From Cycloclasticus sp. (GTDB lineage Bacteria > Pseudomonadota > Gammaproteobacteria > Methylococcales > Cycloclasticaceae), in the NCBI GenBank assembly GCA_018066825.1, contig JAGPVU010000089.1:1-6235 (forward strand): DNA of 6,235 bases. The letters are read 5' to 3'. The notes beneath the pieces are model-generated. The model was given only the letters and a program-made list of their open reading frames with translations, searched no databases and had not been told where the DNA came from. Made by a program: the position numbers and the translations under genes. This document shows, in pieces, positions 1 through 5,981 of this stretch (its first letter is position 1; every line of letters starts with the position of its first letter).

Positions 1-1180
1 CTAAGTCTTGCAGCATTTTAACGACTGCGGCATTCATCATCGGTGGTCCACACATATAGAACTCACAATCTTCTGGCGCTGGGTGATTTTTTAAATATTG
101 TTCGAGTAGCACCTCATGAATAAACCCAGTCAAACCGTCCCAATTATCCTCTGGTTGTGGGTCAGATAACGCAACATGCCACTCAAAGTTGTCATTTTCT
201 TTCGCCAGCATGTCAAAGTCTTCAACATAAAACATTTCTTTTAAACTTCTGGAACCATACCAAAATGATATTTTTCGATCTGTTTTAAGGCGTCGCAGTT
301 GATCAAAAATGTGTGAACGCATCGGCGCCATACCTGCACCACCACCGACAAACACCATTTCTGCCTCAGTTTTCTTGGCAAAAAACTCACCAAACGGACC
401 TGAAATAGTTACCTTATCACCCGGTTTCAGGTTAAAAATATACGATGACATTTTACCCGGTGGGATACTGTCTGGCCCACGCGGTGGTGGTGAAGCAATA
501 CGCACATTCAGCATAATAATCCCTTCTTCTTGGGGATAGTTAGCCATTGAGTAAGCCCTTAGTACGTCTTCTTCAACCGTTGATTTGTAACGCCATACAT
601 TAAAGTGATCCCAGTCGCCGCGGTATTCTTCTTCAATATCGAAATCTTTATATTCCACGACGTGAGGTGGGCATTCTATTTGAATGTAGCCGCCGGCTCG
701 GAAACCTACGTCCTCGCCTTCTGGTAATTCGAGCACTAATTCTTTAATAAATGTTGCGACATTATGATTAGAGCGGACGGTACATTCCCATTTTTTGACA
801 CCGAATACTTCTTCTGGCACCTCAATCTTCATGTCTTGCTTAACGGTTAATTGACATGATAAGCGCTCACCAGCCCGTTCTTGCCCTTTATTGATATGGG
901 TGCCTTCAGTTGGCAGCATAGCGCCACCACCTTCGCTCACACGCACCTTACACTGACCACAGGTACCGCCACCACCGCAGGCTGAGGGGACAAACAACTG
1001 GGCGTTTGCCAGTGCACCTAATAACTTACTACCTACAGGCGCTTCAATTTCTTTTTCACCGTTAATCAGCACCTTTACATTGCCATGCGCAACTAATTTT
1101 GACTTTGCAGACAAAATCACAACAACAAGAATCAATACGATAGCCGTAAAAAAAGTAATACCTAGTCCAATTTCTAACAT
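1..1180 (-). CDS. nqrF: Na+-translocating NADH:quinone reductase subunit F (3' end cut by window)
   Basis: NqrF is the NADH dehydrogenase subunit of Na+-NQR, membrane-anchored and facing the cytoplasm: it oxidises NADH on FAD and passes electrons to a 2Fe-2S cluster. The reading frame is open from ATG at 1180 to the window edge, giving 393 complete codons; the family is about 407 aa, so roughly 14 residues are missing. An N-terminal membrane helix spans about residues 4-24. A ferredoxin domain follows, with cluster ligands C68, C74, C77 and C109. The FAD domain carries the RAYS motif at 208-211 (RxYS type). The NADH domain carries GGGAGMAPMRSH at 279-290 and CGPPMMNA at 377-384. The start follows nqrE by 13 bases with AGGAA at 1191-1187 placed 6 bases before the ATG. 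The N-terminus also aligns with known NqrF, where AKSKLV follows the helix. All key residues are present. Identification is secure; only the tail is unseen. Confidence 0.97.
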   Translation of the reverse strand, partial: MLEIGLGITFFTAIVLILVVVILSAKSKLVAHGNVKVLINGEKEIEAPVGSKLLGALANAQLFVPSACGGGGTCGQCKVRVSEGGGAMLPTEGTHINKGQERAGERLSCQLTVKQDMKIEVPEEVFGVKKWECTVRSNHNVATFIKELVLELPEGEDVGFRAGGYIQIECPPHVVEYKDFDIEEEYRGDWDHFNVWRYKSTVEEDVLRAYSMANYPQEEGIIMLNVRIASPPPRGPDSIPPGKMSSYIFNLKPGDKVTISGPFGEFFAKKTEAEMVFVGGGAGMAPMRSHIFDQLRRLKTDRKISFWYGSRSLKEMFYVEDFDMLAKENDNFEWHVALSDPQPEDNWDGLTGFIHEVLLEQYLKNHPAPEDCEFYMCGPPMMNAAVVKMLQDL

Positions 1181-1193
1181 CTTGATTTCCTAA

Positions 1194-1802
1194 TTACAGT
1201 TGAATGCCTGAAAACGCCATAAAACCCATTGCCATAAGTCCTGCCGTAATAAACGTGATACCTAAACCACGCAAGCCATCGGGCACGTCTGAGTATTTGA
1301 GCTTTTCTCTTACACCGGCAATCGCTGTTATCGCAAGCGCCCAACCCAAACCACTACCGAAACCAAAGACCACACTTTCACCGAGGTTATAGTCACGCTC
1401 GACCATAAACAACGAACCACCCAAAATAGCGCAATTCACTGTAATCAAAGGTAAAAACACACCCAAGGCGTTGTACAAGGCCGGCGTATATTTATCCATT
1501 GCCATCTCAAGTATTTGCACTATGGCGGCAATCACACCGATATAACAAATTAAGCCTAAAAAGCTCAAATCAACCTCTGATAAACCGATCCAGTCTAACG
1601 CGCCTTCTTTTAATACGCCCTGGTAGAGTAAATTATTAATAGGCATTGTGAGGGTTTGCACCAAGATAACTGCAACACCCAGCCCCATCGCGGTAGAGAC
1701 TTTCTTTGACACTGCCAAAAAAGTACACATGCCAAGGAAAAATGCCAACGCTAGATTTTCTACGAAAACCGCACGAACGAATAAACTGATATACGCTTCC
1801 AT
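1194..1802 (-). CDS. nqrE: Na+-translocating NADH:quinone reductase subunit E
   Basis: NqrE is an integral membrane subunit that pairs with NqrD in inverted topology; in the Vibrio enzyme the two together hold an iron centre that relays electrons across the membrane. The product is 202 aa, against about 198 in Vibrio, and is almost entirely hydrophobic with about six membrane segments. The N-terminal block VENLALAFFLGMC (14-26) is characteristic, and the candidate metal ligands are C26 and C124 (in VNCAILGG). C86 is an extra cysteine. The conserved segment VFGFGSGLGWALAI lies at 145-158. The ATG shares one base with the nqrD stop (TAATG). A strong GGAGG at 1814-1810, inside the nqrD tail, lies 7 bases before it, supporting this start and translational coupling. 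The family is homologous to RnfA, but the nqr gene order and C-terminal region favour NqrE. Confidence 0.97.
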   Translation of the reverse strand: MEAYISLFVRAVFVENLALAFFLGMCTFLAVSKKVSTAMGLGVAVILVQTLTMPINNLLYQGVLKEGALDWIGLSEVDLSFLGLICYIGVIAAIVQILEMAMDKYTPALYNALGVFLPLITVNCAILGGSLFMVERDYNLGESVVFGFGSGLGWALAITAIAGVREKLKYSDVPDGLRGLGITFITAGLMAMGFMAFSGIQL

Positions 1803-2464
1803 TAGATAGCCTCCGTTCCGTTAACGCTTTTGATTTTAAAGTCAGCCACTTCAACCTGTGCGGGCCGCCATGTTCGAACAGCCCAAATCATTAAACCGAT
1901 GATAAAAAACGCACTCGGCGGTAGCAACATCAACCCATTTGGTACGTACCAACCACCATCATTAACGGTGGTTAAAATTTCCACGCCAAATAATTTTCCT
2001 GAGCCGAGTAGCTCGCGGAAGGTCCCTACGAACATCAATACGATTGAATAGCCTAGGCCATTGCCGATACCATCAAGAAAACTGAGTCCCGGTGGGTTTT
2101 TCATCGCAAACGCTTCGGCACGACCCATCACAATGCAGTTGGTGATAATCAAACCAACGAACACCGATAATTGTTTACTTAAATCGTAAACATAGGCCTT
2201 TAACACCTGGTCAACCACAATAACCAGTGAAGCAATAATCGTCATTTGTACGATAATACGAATCGCACTAGGTACGTGATTACGAATCATACTGATTGAA
2301 AGATTGGAAAAGGCCGTTACTGATGTAAGCGCTAAACTCATTACCAGTGCTGTGCCCAAATTTGTTGTAACTGCTAGCGCAGAACAAATACCTAAAACCT
2401 GTAGGCCGATAGGGTTGTTATCAATTAACGGGTCTAAGATGATTTTTTTAGATTCGTTACTCAT
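1802..2464 (-). CDS. nqrD: Na+-translocating NADH:quinone reductase subunit D
   Basis: NqrD is the membrane partner of NqrE and supplies the other half of the intramembrane iron site. The product is 220 aa, a little longer than the roughly 210 aa of the Vibrio protein, with the excess in a polar C-terminal tail (about 201-220). Expected cysteines are C27 (in LGICSALAVTT) and C110 (in ITNCIVMGRAEAFA), matching the two ligands known from Vibrio NqrD. Other family blocks are NPPGLSFLDGIGNGLGYS at 123-140 and FRELLGSGKLFG at 149-160. About six membrane helices are apparent. The ATG lies one base after the nqrC stop, with GGAG at 2474-2471 placed 6 bases upstream. RnfE is the paralogous family; the neighbours decide for NqrD. 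The gene ends in TAA overlapping the nqrE ATG. Confidence 0.97.
   Translation of the reverse strand: MSNESKKIILDPLIDNNPIGLQVLGICSALAVTTNLGTALVMSLALTSVTAFSNLSISMIRNHVPSAIRIIVQMTIIASLVIVVDQVLKAYVYDLSKQLSVFVGLIITNCIVMGRAEAFAMKNPPGLSFLDGIGNGLGYSIVLMFVGTFRELLGSGKLFGVEILTTVNDGGWYVPNGLMLLPPSAFFIIGLMIWAVRTWRPAQVEVADFKIKSVNGTEAI
1810..1814 (-). promoter_or_regulatory. Ribosome binding site of nqrE inside the nqrD tail
   Basis: Minus-strand GGAGG (1814-1810) lies 7 bases before the nqrE ATG at 1802 and within the last codons of nqrD (TEAI). With the TAATG junction it indicates coupled translation of the two partner subunits, which share one iron site. Confidence 0.75.
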
Positions 2465-2465
2465 T

Positions 2466-3287
2466 TTATACTCCGTTTGCCTGAATTTTAGTCAGATAAG
2501 CCTGGTAGCCCTGTGCGCCCATCCAATACTTCAGCATATTGCTCACGCCACGACTTGTTAGTGTTGCACCCGCTAGACCATCTACTTGATACTGTTCACC
2601 TGATGCACCTGAAACAACCGTTCCTTTAATCACTTTAATGGCAACATCGCCCTCTGCATCGTAGATTTTTTTACCAGACCACATTTTTTTCCATTTTGGG
2701 TTATCTACTTCGCCGCCTAAACCCGGGGTTTCTGCGTGTTCGTAATAACTTAAGCCAACGATAGTTTGACCGTCGTTTTCTACCGCAAGAAAGCCATACA
2801 GCGTTGACCAAAGGCCATAACCATTGATTGGTAGGATCAATTGTGTAACCTTCCCTTCTTCTTGGACTTGGTATACAGGCATAATCGTAGGGCGCATTCT
2901 AATGCTGGCTAAATCTTCACTTTTTGGAATTTTTACATTTAAATCAGGGTCTTTTGCCGCTTTTCTAACGTCGTAGCTGGCCGCGTCAAACTCAGTGGTA
3001 TAGTCGCCCGTTTCTAGGTCGACTAGTTTGATATCGATTTTAGCGAATGCCGCTTCAATGTCATCACCTTCATGATATAAACCCGCTACTTGAAGAATGT
3101 TTTTCTTTTTATCCAGTTCTTTATTAAGCTGCTGCAAGGGCTTTAGTGCGACTGCCGAAACAGAAACGAAAACTGCACAAACTAGACACACCAAGGTTGC
3201 CATAATAAAGGTTTTTGCAGTGCTATCGTTTGACAGCGCCAAGAAATTCAGCGGGTTTGTTGCTTGCTTTTTAGTGTCATTAGACAT
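2466..3287 (-). CDS. nqrC: Na+-translocating NADH:quinone reductase subunit C (covalent FMN)
   Basis: NqrC is a single-pass membrane subunit whose large soluble domain lies on the periplasmic side and carries an FMN bound to threonine by a phosphoester, attached by ApbE. From the ATG at 3287 it has 273 aa, somewhat longer than the roughly 257 aa of Vibrio NqrC. The membrane helix is at about 26-48. The flavinylation motif is DGLAGATLT at 236-244, with T242 the expected acceptor; Ala239 stands where SGAT has Ser. Other family blocks are NGYGLWSTLYGFLAV (155-169) and EHAETPGLGGEVDNP (183-197). A longer frame opens at an ATG at 3335, but that would add 16 residues lying inside nqrB. The 3287 start has AAGGGAG 7 bases upstream and gives the usual polar N-terminus, so it is preferred. 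The gene overlaps the nqrB end by 8 bases. Confidence 0.95.
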   Translation of the reverse strand: MSNDTKKQATNPLNFLALSNDSTAKTFIMATLVCLVCAVFVSVSAVALKPLQQLNKELDKKKNILQVAGLYHEGDDIEAAFAKIDIKLVDLETGDYTTEFDAASYDVRKAAKDPDLNVKIPKSEDLASIRMRPTIMPVYQVQEEGKVTQLILPINGYGLWSTLYGFLAVENDGQTIVGLSYYEHAETPGLGGEVDNPKWKKMWSGKKIYDAEGDVAIKVIKGTVVSGASGEQYQVDGLAGATLTSRGVSNMLKYWMGAQGYQAYLTKIQANGV

Positions 3288-4485
3288 TTCTTTTCTCCCT
3301 TCTTTTGATATTTGACTGGATAACAAAATAGTCAATCAAGGGTGCGAACATATTGGCAAATAGGATAGCCAGCATCATACCTTCTGGAAACGCTGGGTTA
3401 ACGACACGAATCAATATCACCATCAAACCAATTAAAATCCCGTATATCCACCGGCCCGTATTGGTCATTGCCGCACTGACTGGATCGGTTGCCATATAAA
3501 TCGCACCAAAGGCAAAACCACCCAATACTGCGTGCCAATACCACGGCGTGGCGAACATCGGATTAGTGTCGCTGCCAATAAAGTTAAGCAAGGTACTGGT
3601 AAAAATCATACCACCTAATACACCAAGCATAATACGGTACGAGGCTATACGCGTGTACAGTAAAAAGCTAGCACCAATTAAACACGCCAAGGTTGAGGTT
3701 TCACCAATCGAGCCTTGCATAGTGCCTAAAAAGGCATCCATCCAAGTGATACCCGATGCCATCACGGCGTCAATACCACCAGCAGCGGCTAAGCCCAATG
3801 CCGTTGCGCCACTAAACCCATCAACTGCAGTCCAAATCGCATCACCCGACATTTGAGCCGGGTACGCAAAAAACAGAAAAGCGCGACCTGTTAGCGCAGG
3901 GTTTAAAAAGTTTTTACCGGTACCGCCAAACACTTCTTTACCAATCACGACGCCGAATGAAATACCTAATGCAACCTGCCATAGCGGTGTCGTTGCTGGC
4001 AAGATTAAAGAGAACAGCATCGAGGTCACAAAAAAACCTTCGTTCACTTCGTGACCGCGTACGATAGCAAACAGAACTTCCCAAATGCCACCAACGATTA
4101 ACGTGACCAAATAAATCGGTACGTAATACATGGCGCCATGCACCATGCACGCTAAAATACTATCGGGGTTATAGCCCACTAAATTGGTGACTAAGCCGCG
4201 CCATGAATCCAAACTGCTAAGACCTAGGTCTGCCATCGCCATATTGGCCAAATGACCGGTATTCCACATCGCCATAATCACACACGGTAAGGCCGCGATA
4301 AACACGTAGGTCATGATCCGTTTCAGATCAATCGCATCACGTACGTGTGTAGATCCTGCAGTGACATCCTTGGGTGTGTACAAGAACGTGTCGACCATTT
4401 CATAAATGGCGTAATACTTTTCATACGACCCACCTTTCGCAAAGTGTGGGTGTATTGAATCCAAATAATTCCTTAAACGAGACAT
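3280..4485 (-). CDS. nqrB: Na+-translocating NADH:quinone reductase subunit B (covalent FMN, riboflavin, quinone site)
   Basis: NqrB is the large membrane subunit that receives electrons from NqrC, carries a covalent FMN and a riboflavin, and takes part in ubiquinone reduction and Na+ translocation. The product is 401 aa (about 415 in Vibrio) with roughly ten membrane helices, beginning at about 56-76 and ending at about 371-388. The flavinylation motif DGFSGAT is at 222-228, so T228 is the expected FMN-phosphate acceptor. Conserved blocks include HEVNEGFFVTSMLFSLILP (145-163), the latter part of which resembles the region linked to quinone and inhibitor binding in Vibrio, then GKEVFGGTGKNFLNPALTGR (182-201) and MATDPVSAAMTNTGRWIYG (331-349). 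The ATG shares its A with the nqrA TAA and is preceded by an unusually purine-rich ribosome site. RnfD is the distant homologue. The basic tail (KRREKRNV) also encodes the nqrC ribosome site. Confidence 0.98.
   Translation of the reverse strand: MSRLRNYLDSIHPHFAKGGSYEKYYAIYEMVDTFLYTPKDVTAGSTHVRDAIDLKRIMTYVFIAALPCVIMAMWNTGHLANMAMADLGLSSLDSWRGLVTNLVGYNPDSILACMVHGAMYYVPIYLVTLIVGGIWEVLFAIVRGHEVNEGFFVTSMLFSLILPATTPLWQVALGISFGVVIGKEVFGGTGKNFLNPALTGRAFLFFAYPAQMSGDAIWTAVDGFSGATALGLAAAGGIDAVMASGITWMDAFLGTMQGSIGETSTLACLIGASFLLYTRIASYRIMLGVLGGMIFTSTLLNFIGSDTNPMFATPWYWHAVLGGFAFGAIYMATDPVSAAMTNTGRWIYGILIGLMVILIRVVNPAFPEGMMLAILFANMFAPLIDYFVIQSNIKRREKRNV
3295..3301 (-). promoter_or_regulatory. Ribosome binding site deciding the nqrC start
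   Basis: Minus-strand AAGGGAG (3301-3295) sits 7 bases before the ATG at 3287. It lies inside the basic NqrB tail. It supports that ATG over the one at 3335, whose extra residues have no family counterpart. Confidence 0.75.
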
Positions 4486-5828
4486 TACCCCTCCCTCTCG
4501 ATGCTTTCTAAATTGGCGCGTAAGGCCAAGCCAAAGTCGTGTTTACCTGAATCGACGAAAGAACATAATGCTAAATCTTCTTCATCCAGCTCTAAAGCAC
4601 CCAACGATTCGGCGCTGTCTACATCCATAACCACCAATGCGCGTAGTAATTGGGTGGGTAATATATCTAGTGGCATCACGCCTTCAAAAACACCAATCGG
4701 CACAATGGCTCGCGGGCTACCATGCGCTGAGGTGTCAAATGCCATTTTTTTGTCGCGGCTAAAACTAGATAAGAGCGCATTGGTAAACGAGAACTTCTCG
4801 CCTGCTGGGTTCAGCCAACCGAGTAATTGACGTTCTCGCCCCTCTTGTAACACCGACAGTTGTACGTGATAGCGGCCTAAATAACAGGCCCAATTGCTCG
4901 CTTTCCTGCCCGATAATACAGAACCCGAGACCACGCGAACGTTACCTTCTTTTAATTCGTTACTGACTAGCTCATCCGTATTTGCACCTAACCTGGTTTT
5001 AACCAAGCGCGGTTTATTGACCATTGGCCCCGCCAAGGCGATAACCCTTTCAACGTTCAATCGTCCGCTGGTAAACAGCTTGCCTATCGCGATAACGTCT
5101 TGATAGCCAATCGTCCAAGCAACTTTATTCGCGCTAACTGGCGCAATAAAATGCATATGTGTGCCAGGAAGGCCCGCTGGGTGAGGGCCAGAAAACTCAA
5201 CCACTTGCACACCCGCTGGCACCCTAACAACCACCCCAGCAGATTTGCTCAGGTATACCGCGCCGTCAGTCAACTTTGTTAATAAACGAAGACCATTATT
5301 GAATGCCTCTGCATCAGCAGAAATAACCCGTTCAGGATTAGCCGCCAATGGATTGGTGTCAATCATAGACACGTGAATCGCAACCGGCTTTGTTGTTGGC
5401 GCTGGAATTTTACTAAAAGGCCGCGTTCTAAACGCCGTCCATAAGCCTGAATCGACTAAATTTTTAACCACTTCAGGTGCTTCAAGCTCGACCAGTTTGT
5501 CTGCTGCATACTTAGTGAACTCAACTTCTTCATCACCGTCCAGTTCAATCACTACGGTGCGCAAAACACGTTTCGCACCCCGGTTAATACCACGAACAAC
5601 ACCACAACCTGGCGAGGTAAAGCTTACCCCTGGGTTTTTTTTATCCGTAAACAAGGTTTGCCCTAACTTTACCCGATCACCCTCTTGTACTAGCATGGTC
5701 GGCTTCATATCGATGTAGTCCTTACCGACAAGAGCAACACTGGATACCGGATTAGCGTCTGAAATAACCTGATCGGGTTGCCCAGTTATGGGTAAATCCA
5801 GACCTTTTTTTATCTTGAAGTGTTTCAT
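4485..5828 (-). CDS. nqrA: Na+-translocating NADH:quinone reductase subunit A
   Basis: NqrA is the cytoplasmic peripheral subunit of Na+-NQR. It has no cofactor of its own and is implicated in ubiquinone and inhibitor binding next to NqrB. The product is 447 aa, essentially the family length (446 in Vibrio). It opens with the signature IKKGLDLPITG (6-16). A barrel-sandwich region with GCGVVRGINRGAKRVLR spans 74-90. Further blocks are RPFSKIPAP (136-144), HPAGLPGTHMHFI (216-228), the flavodoxin-like/SLBB part around 262-330, and MPLDILPTQLLRAL with LELDEEDLALC (385-398, 412-422). No membrane segment is seen. The C-terminal CSFVDSGK (422-429) differs from the VCPGK I recall from many homologues. 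It is the first gene of the operon; its ribosome site is weak. The stop overlaps the nqrB start by one base. RnfC is the distant relative but has ferredoxin cysteine motifs absent here. Confidence 0.98.
   Translation of the reverse strand: MKHFKIKKGLDLPITGQPDQVISDANPVSSVALVGKDYIDMKPTMLVQEGDRVKLGQTLFTDKKNPGVSFTSPGCGVVRGINRGAKRVLRTVVIELDGDEEVEFTKYAADKLVELEAPEVVKNLVDSGLWTAFRTRPFSKIPAPTTKPVAIHVSMIDTNPLAANPERVISADAEAFNNGLRLLTKLTDGAVYLSKSAGVVVRVPAGVQVVEFSGPHPAGLPGTHMHFIAPVSANKVAWTIGYQDVIAIGKLFTSGRLNVERVIALAGPMVNKPRLVKTRLGANTDELVSNELKEGNVRVVSGSVLSGRKASNWACYLGRYHVQLSVLQEGRERQLLGWLNPAGEKFSFTNALLSSFSRDKKMAFDTSAHGSPRAIVPIGVFEGVMPLDILPTQLLRALVVMDVDSAESLGALELDEEDLALCSFVDSGKHDFGLALRANLESIEREG
4488..4497 (-). 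promoter_or_regulatory. Strong ribosome binding site of nqrB inside the nqrA tail
   Basis: Minus-strand GAGGGAGGGG (4497-4488) immediately precedes TAATG, where the nqrA stop and nqrB start share one base. The same bases encode the last NqrA residues REG and part of the preceding Glu. The position fixes the nqrB start and implies that ribosomes finishing nqrA feed nqrB. Confidence 0.75.
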
Positions 5829-5837
5829 TAGTGTAAG

Positions 5838-5843
5838 CTTCTT
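5838..5843 (-). promoter_or_regulatory. Weak ribosome binding site of nqrA
   Basis: Minus-strand AAGAAG (5843-5838) lies 9 bases before the nqrA ATG at 5828. It is the only purine run in range and a poorer Shine-Dalgarno match than the GGAG-containing sites before nqrB, nqrC, nqrD and nqrE. The start itself is fixed by the conserved N-terminus. Confidence 0.45.
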
Positions 5844-5887
5844 ATTGATTAAAATCGTTTATTTAACTCGTTTTTCAAACAAGTCCC

Positions 5888-5918
5888 ACTAGAAAATTTA
5901 GTCTCTTTTAATTCTAGT
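5888..5918. repeat. Inverted repeat in the nqrA leader (possible operator or hairpin)
   Basis: ACTAGAA at 5888-5894 and TTCTAGT at 5912-5918 are perfect 7-base inverted arms around a 17-base AT-rich centre. The arms lie downstream of the candidate start site, so they could be a dimeric regulator site or a weak RNA stem in the leader. In AT-rich DNA such a match can occur by chance. Confidence 0.3.
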
Positions 5919-5934
5919 ACATCTGACAAATAAA

Positions 5935-5964
5935 ACTGCACGCATTTTATAGTATGGCACTGCA
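5935..5964. repeat. Short direct repeat ACTGCA flanking the candidate -10 box
   Basis: ACTGCA occurs at 5935-5940 and again at 5959-5964, 24 bases apart, on either side of the TATAAA element. The copies could be half-sites for a regulator on the same face of the helix or nearly so. Six bases is short, and chance is a real alternative. Confidence 0.2.
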
Positions 5965-5972
5965 ACATTCAA
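5946..5972 (-). promoter_or_regulatory. Candidate sigma-70 promoter for nqrA
   Basis: Reading the minus strand, TTGAAT (5972-5967) is followed after 15 bases by TATAAA (5951-5946). The boxes match the consensus well but the spacer is two bases shorter than ideal. Transcription would begin near 5939, leaving a leader of about 110 bases before the nqrA ATG. A second possible -10, TAGAAT at 5917-5912, has no good -35 partner. Unproven. Confidence 0.3.
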
Positions 5973-5981
5973 TCCTGCTTG

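Larger units (their letters stand above)
5829..5981 (-). promoter_or_regulatory. Intergenic leader between the permease gene and nqrA
   Basis: This 153-base gap is AT-rich and is the only substantial non-coding stretch in the window, so it is the expected home of the nqr operon promoter. It contains a candidate promoter, an inverted repeat and a direct repeat, each listed separately. No convincing GC-rich hairpin plus T-tract is present on the minus strand, so readthrough from the permease gene into nqr is possible. No small open frame, tRNA or riboswitch pattern was recognised. The role is inferred from position. Confidence 0.55.

Noticed and set aside
309..539. Plus-strand open frame of 76 aa opposite nqrF
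   Set aside because: Antisense to the NqrF FAD and NADH-binding segments, which are fully conserved in the minus-strand frame; the proline-rich content comes from glycine codons on the other strand.
1636..1854. Minus-strand 72 aa frame spanning the nqrD/nqrE junction
   Set aside because: It is an alternative frame across two well-supported genes and has no family resemblance.
3288..3335. Upstream ATG at 3335 extending NqrC by 16 residues
   Set aside because: The extension would overlap nqrB by 56 bases and has no family counterpart, and the ATG at 3287 has a good ribosome site.
3548..3856. Plus-strand open frame of 102 aa opposite nqrB
   Set aside because: Antisense to the NqrB core including the flavinylation motif; the composition mirrors the codons of the membrane protein. 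No domain recognised.
4501..4830. Plus-strand open frame of 109 aa opposite nqrA
   Set aside because: It lies wholly antisense to a well-conserved nqrA region, has low-complexity serine/lysine-rich content, and lacks a recognisable domain. It is a shadow of the real gene.
1194..5828. Possibility that this is an rnf operon rather than nqr
   Set aside because: The gene order A-F, the NqrA without ferredoxin motifs, and NqrF with fused 2Fe-2S, FAD and NADH domains are specific to Na+-NQR; there is no RnfB-like iron-sulfur subunit.
5881..5981. Intrinsic terminator for the upstream permease gene
   Set aside because: No stable GC-rich stem followed by a T-run was found on the minus strand; the 7-base inverted repeat has a 17-base centre and no T-tract in the right place.
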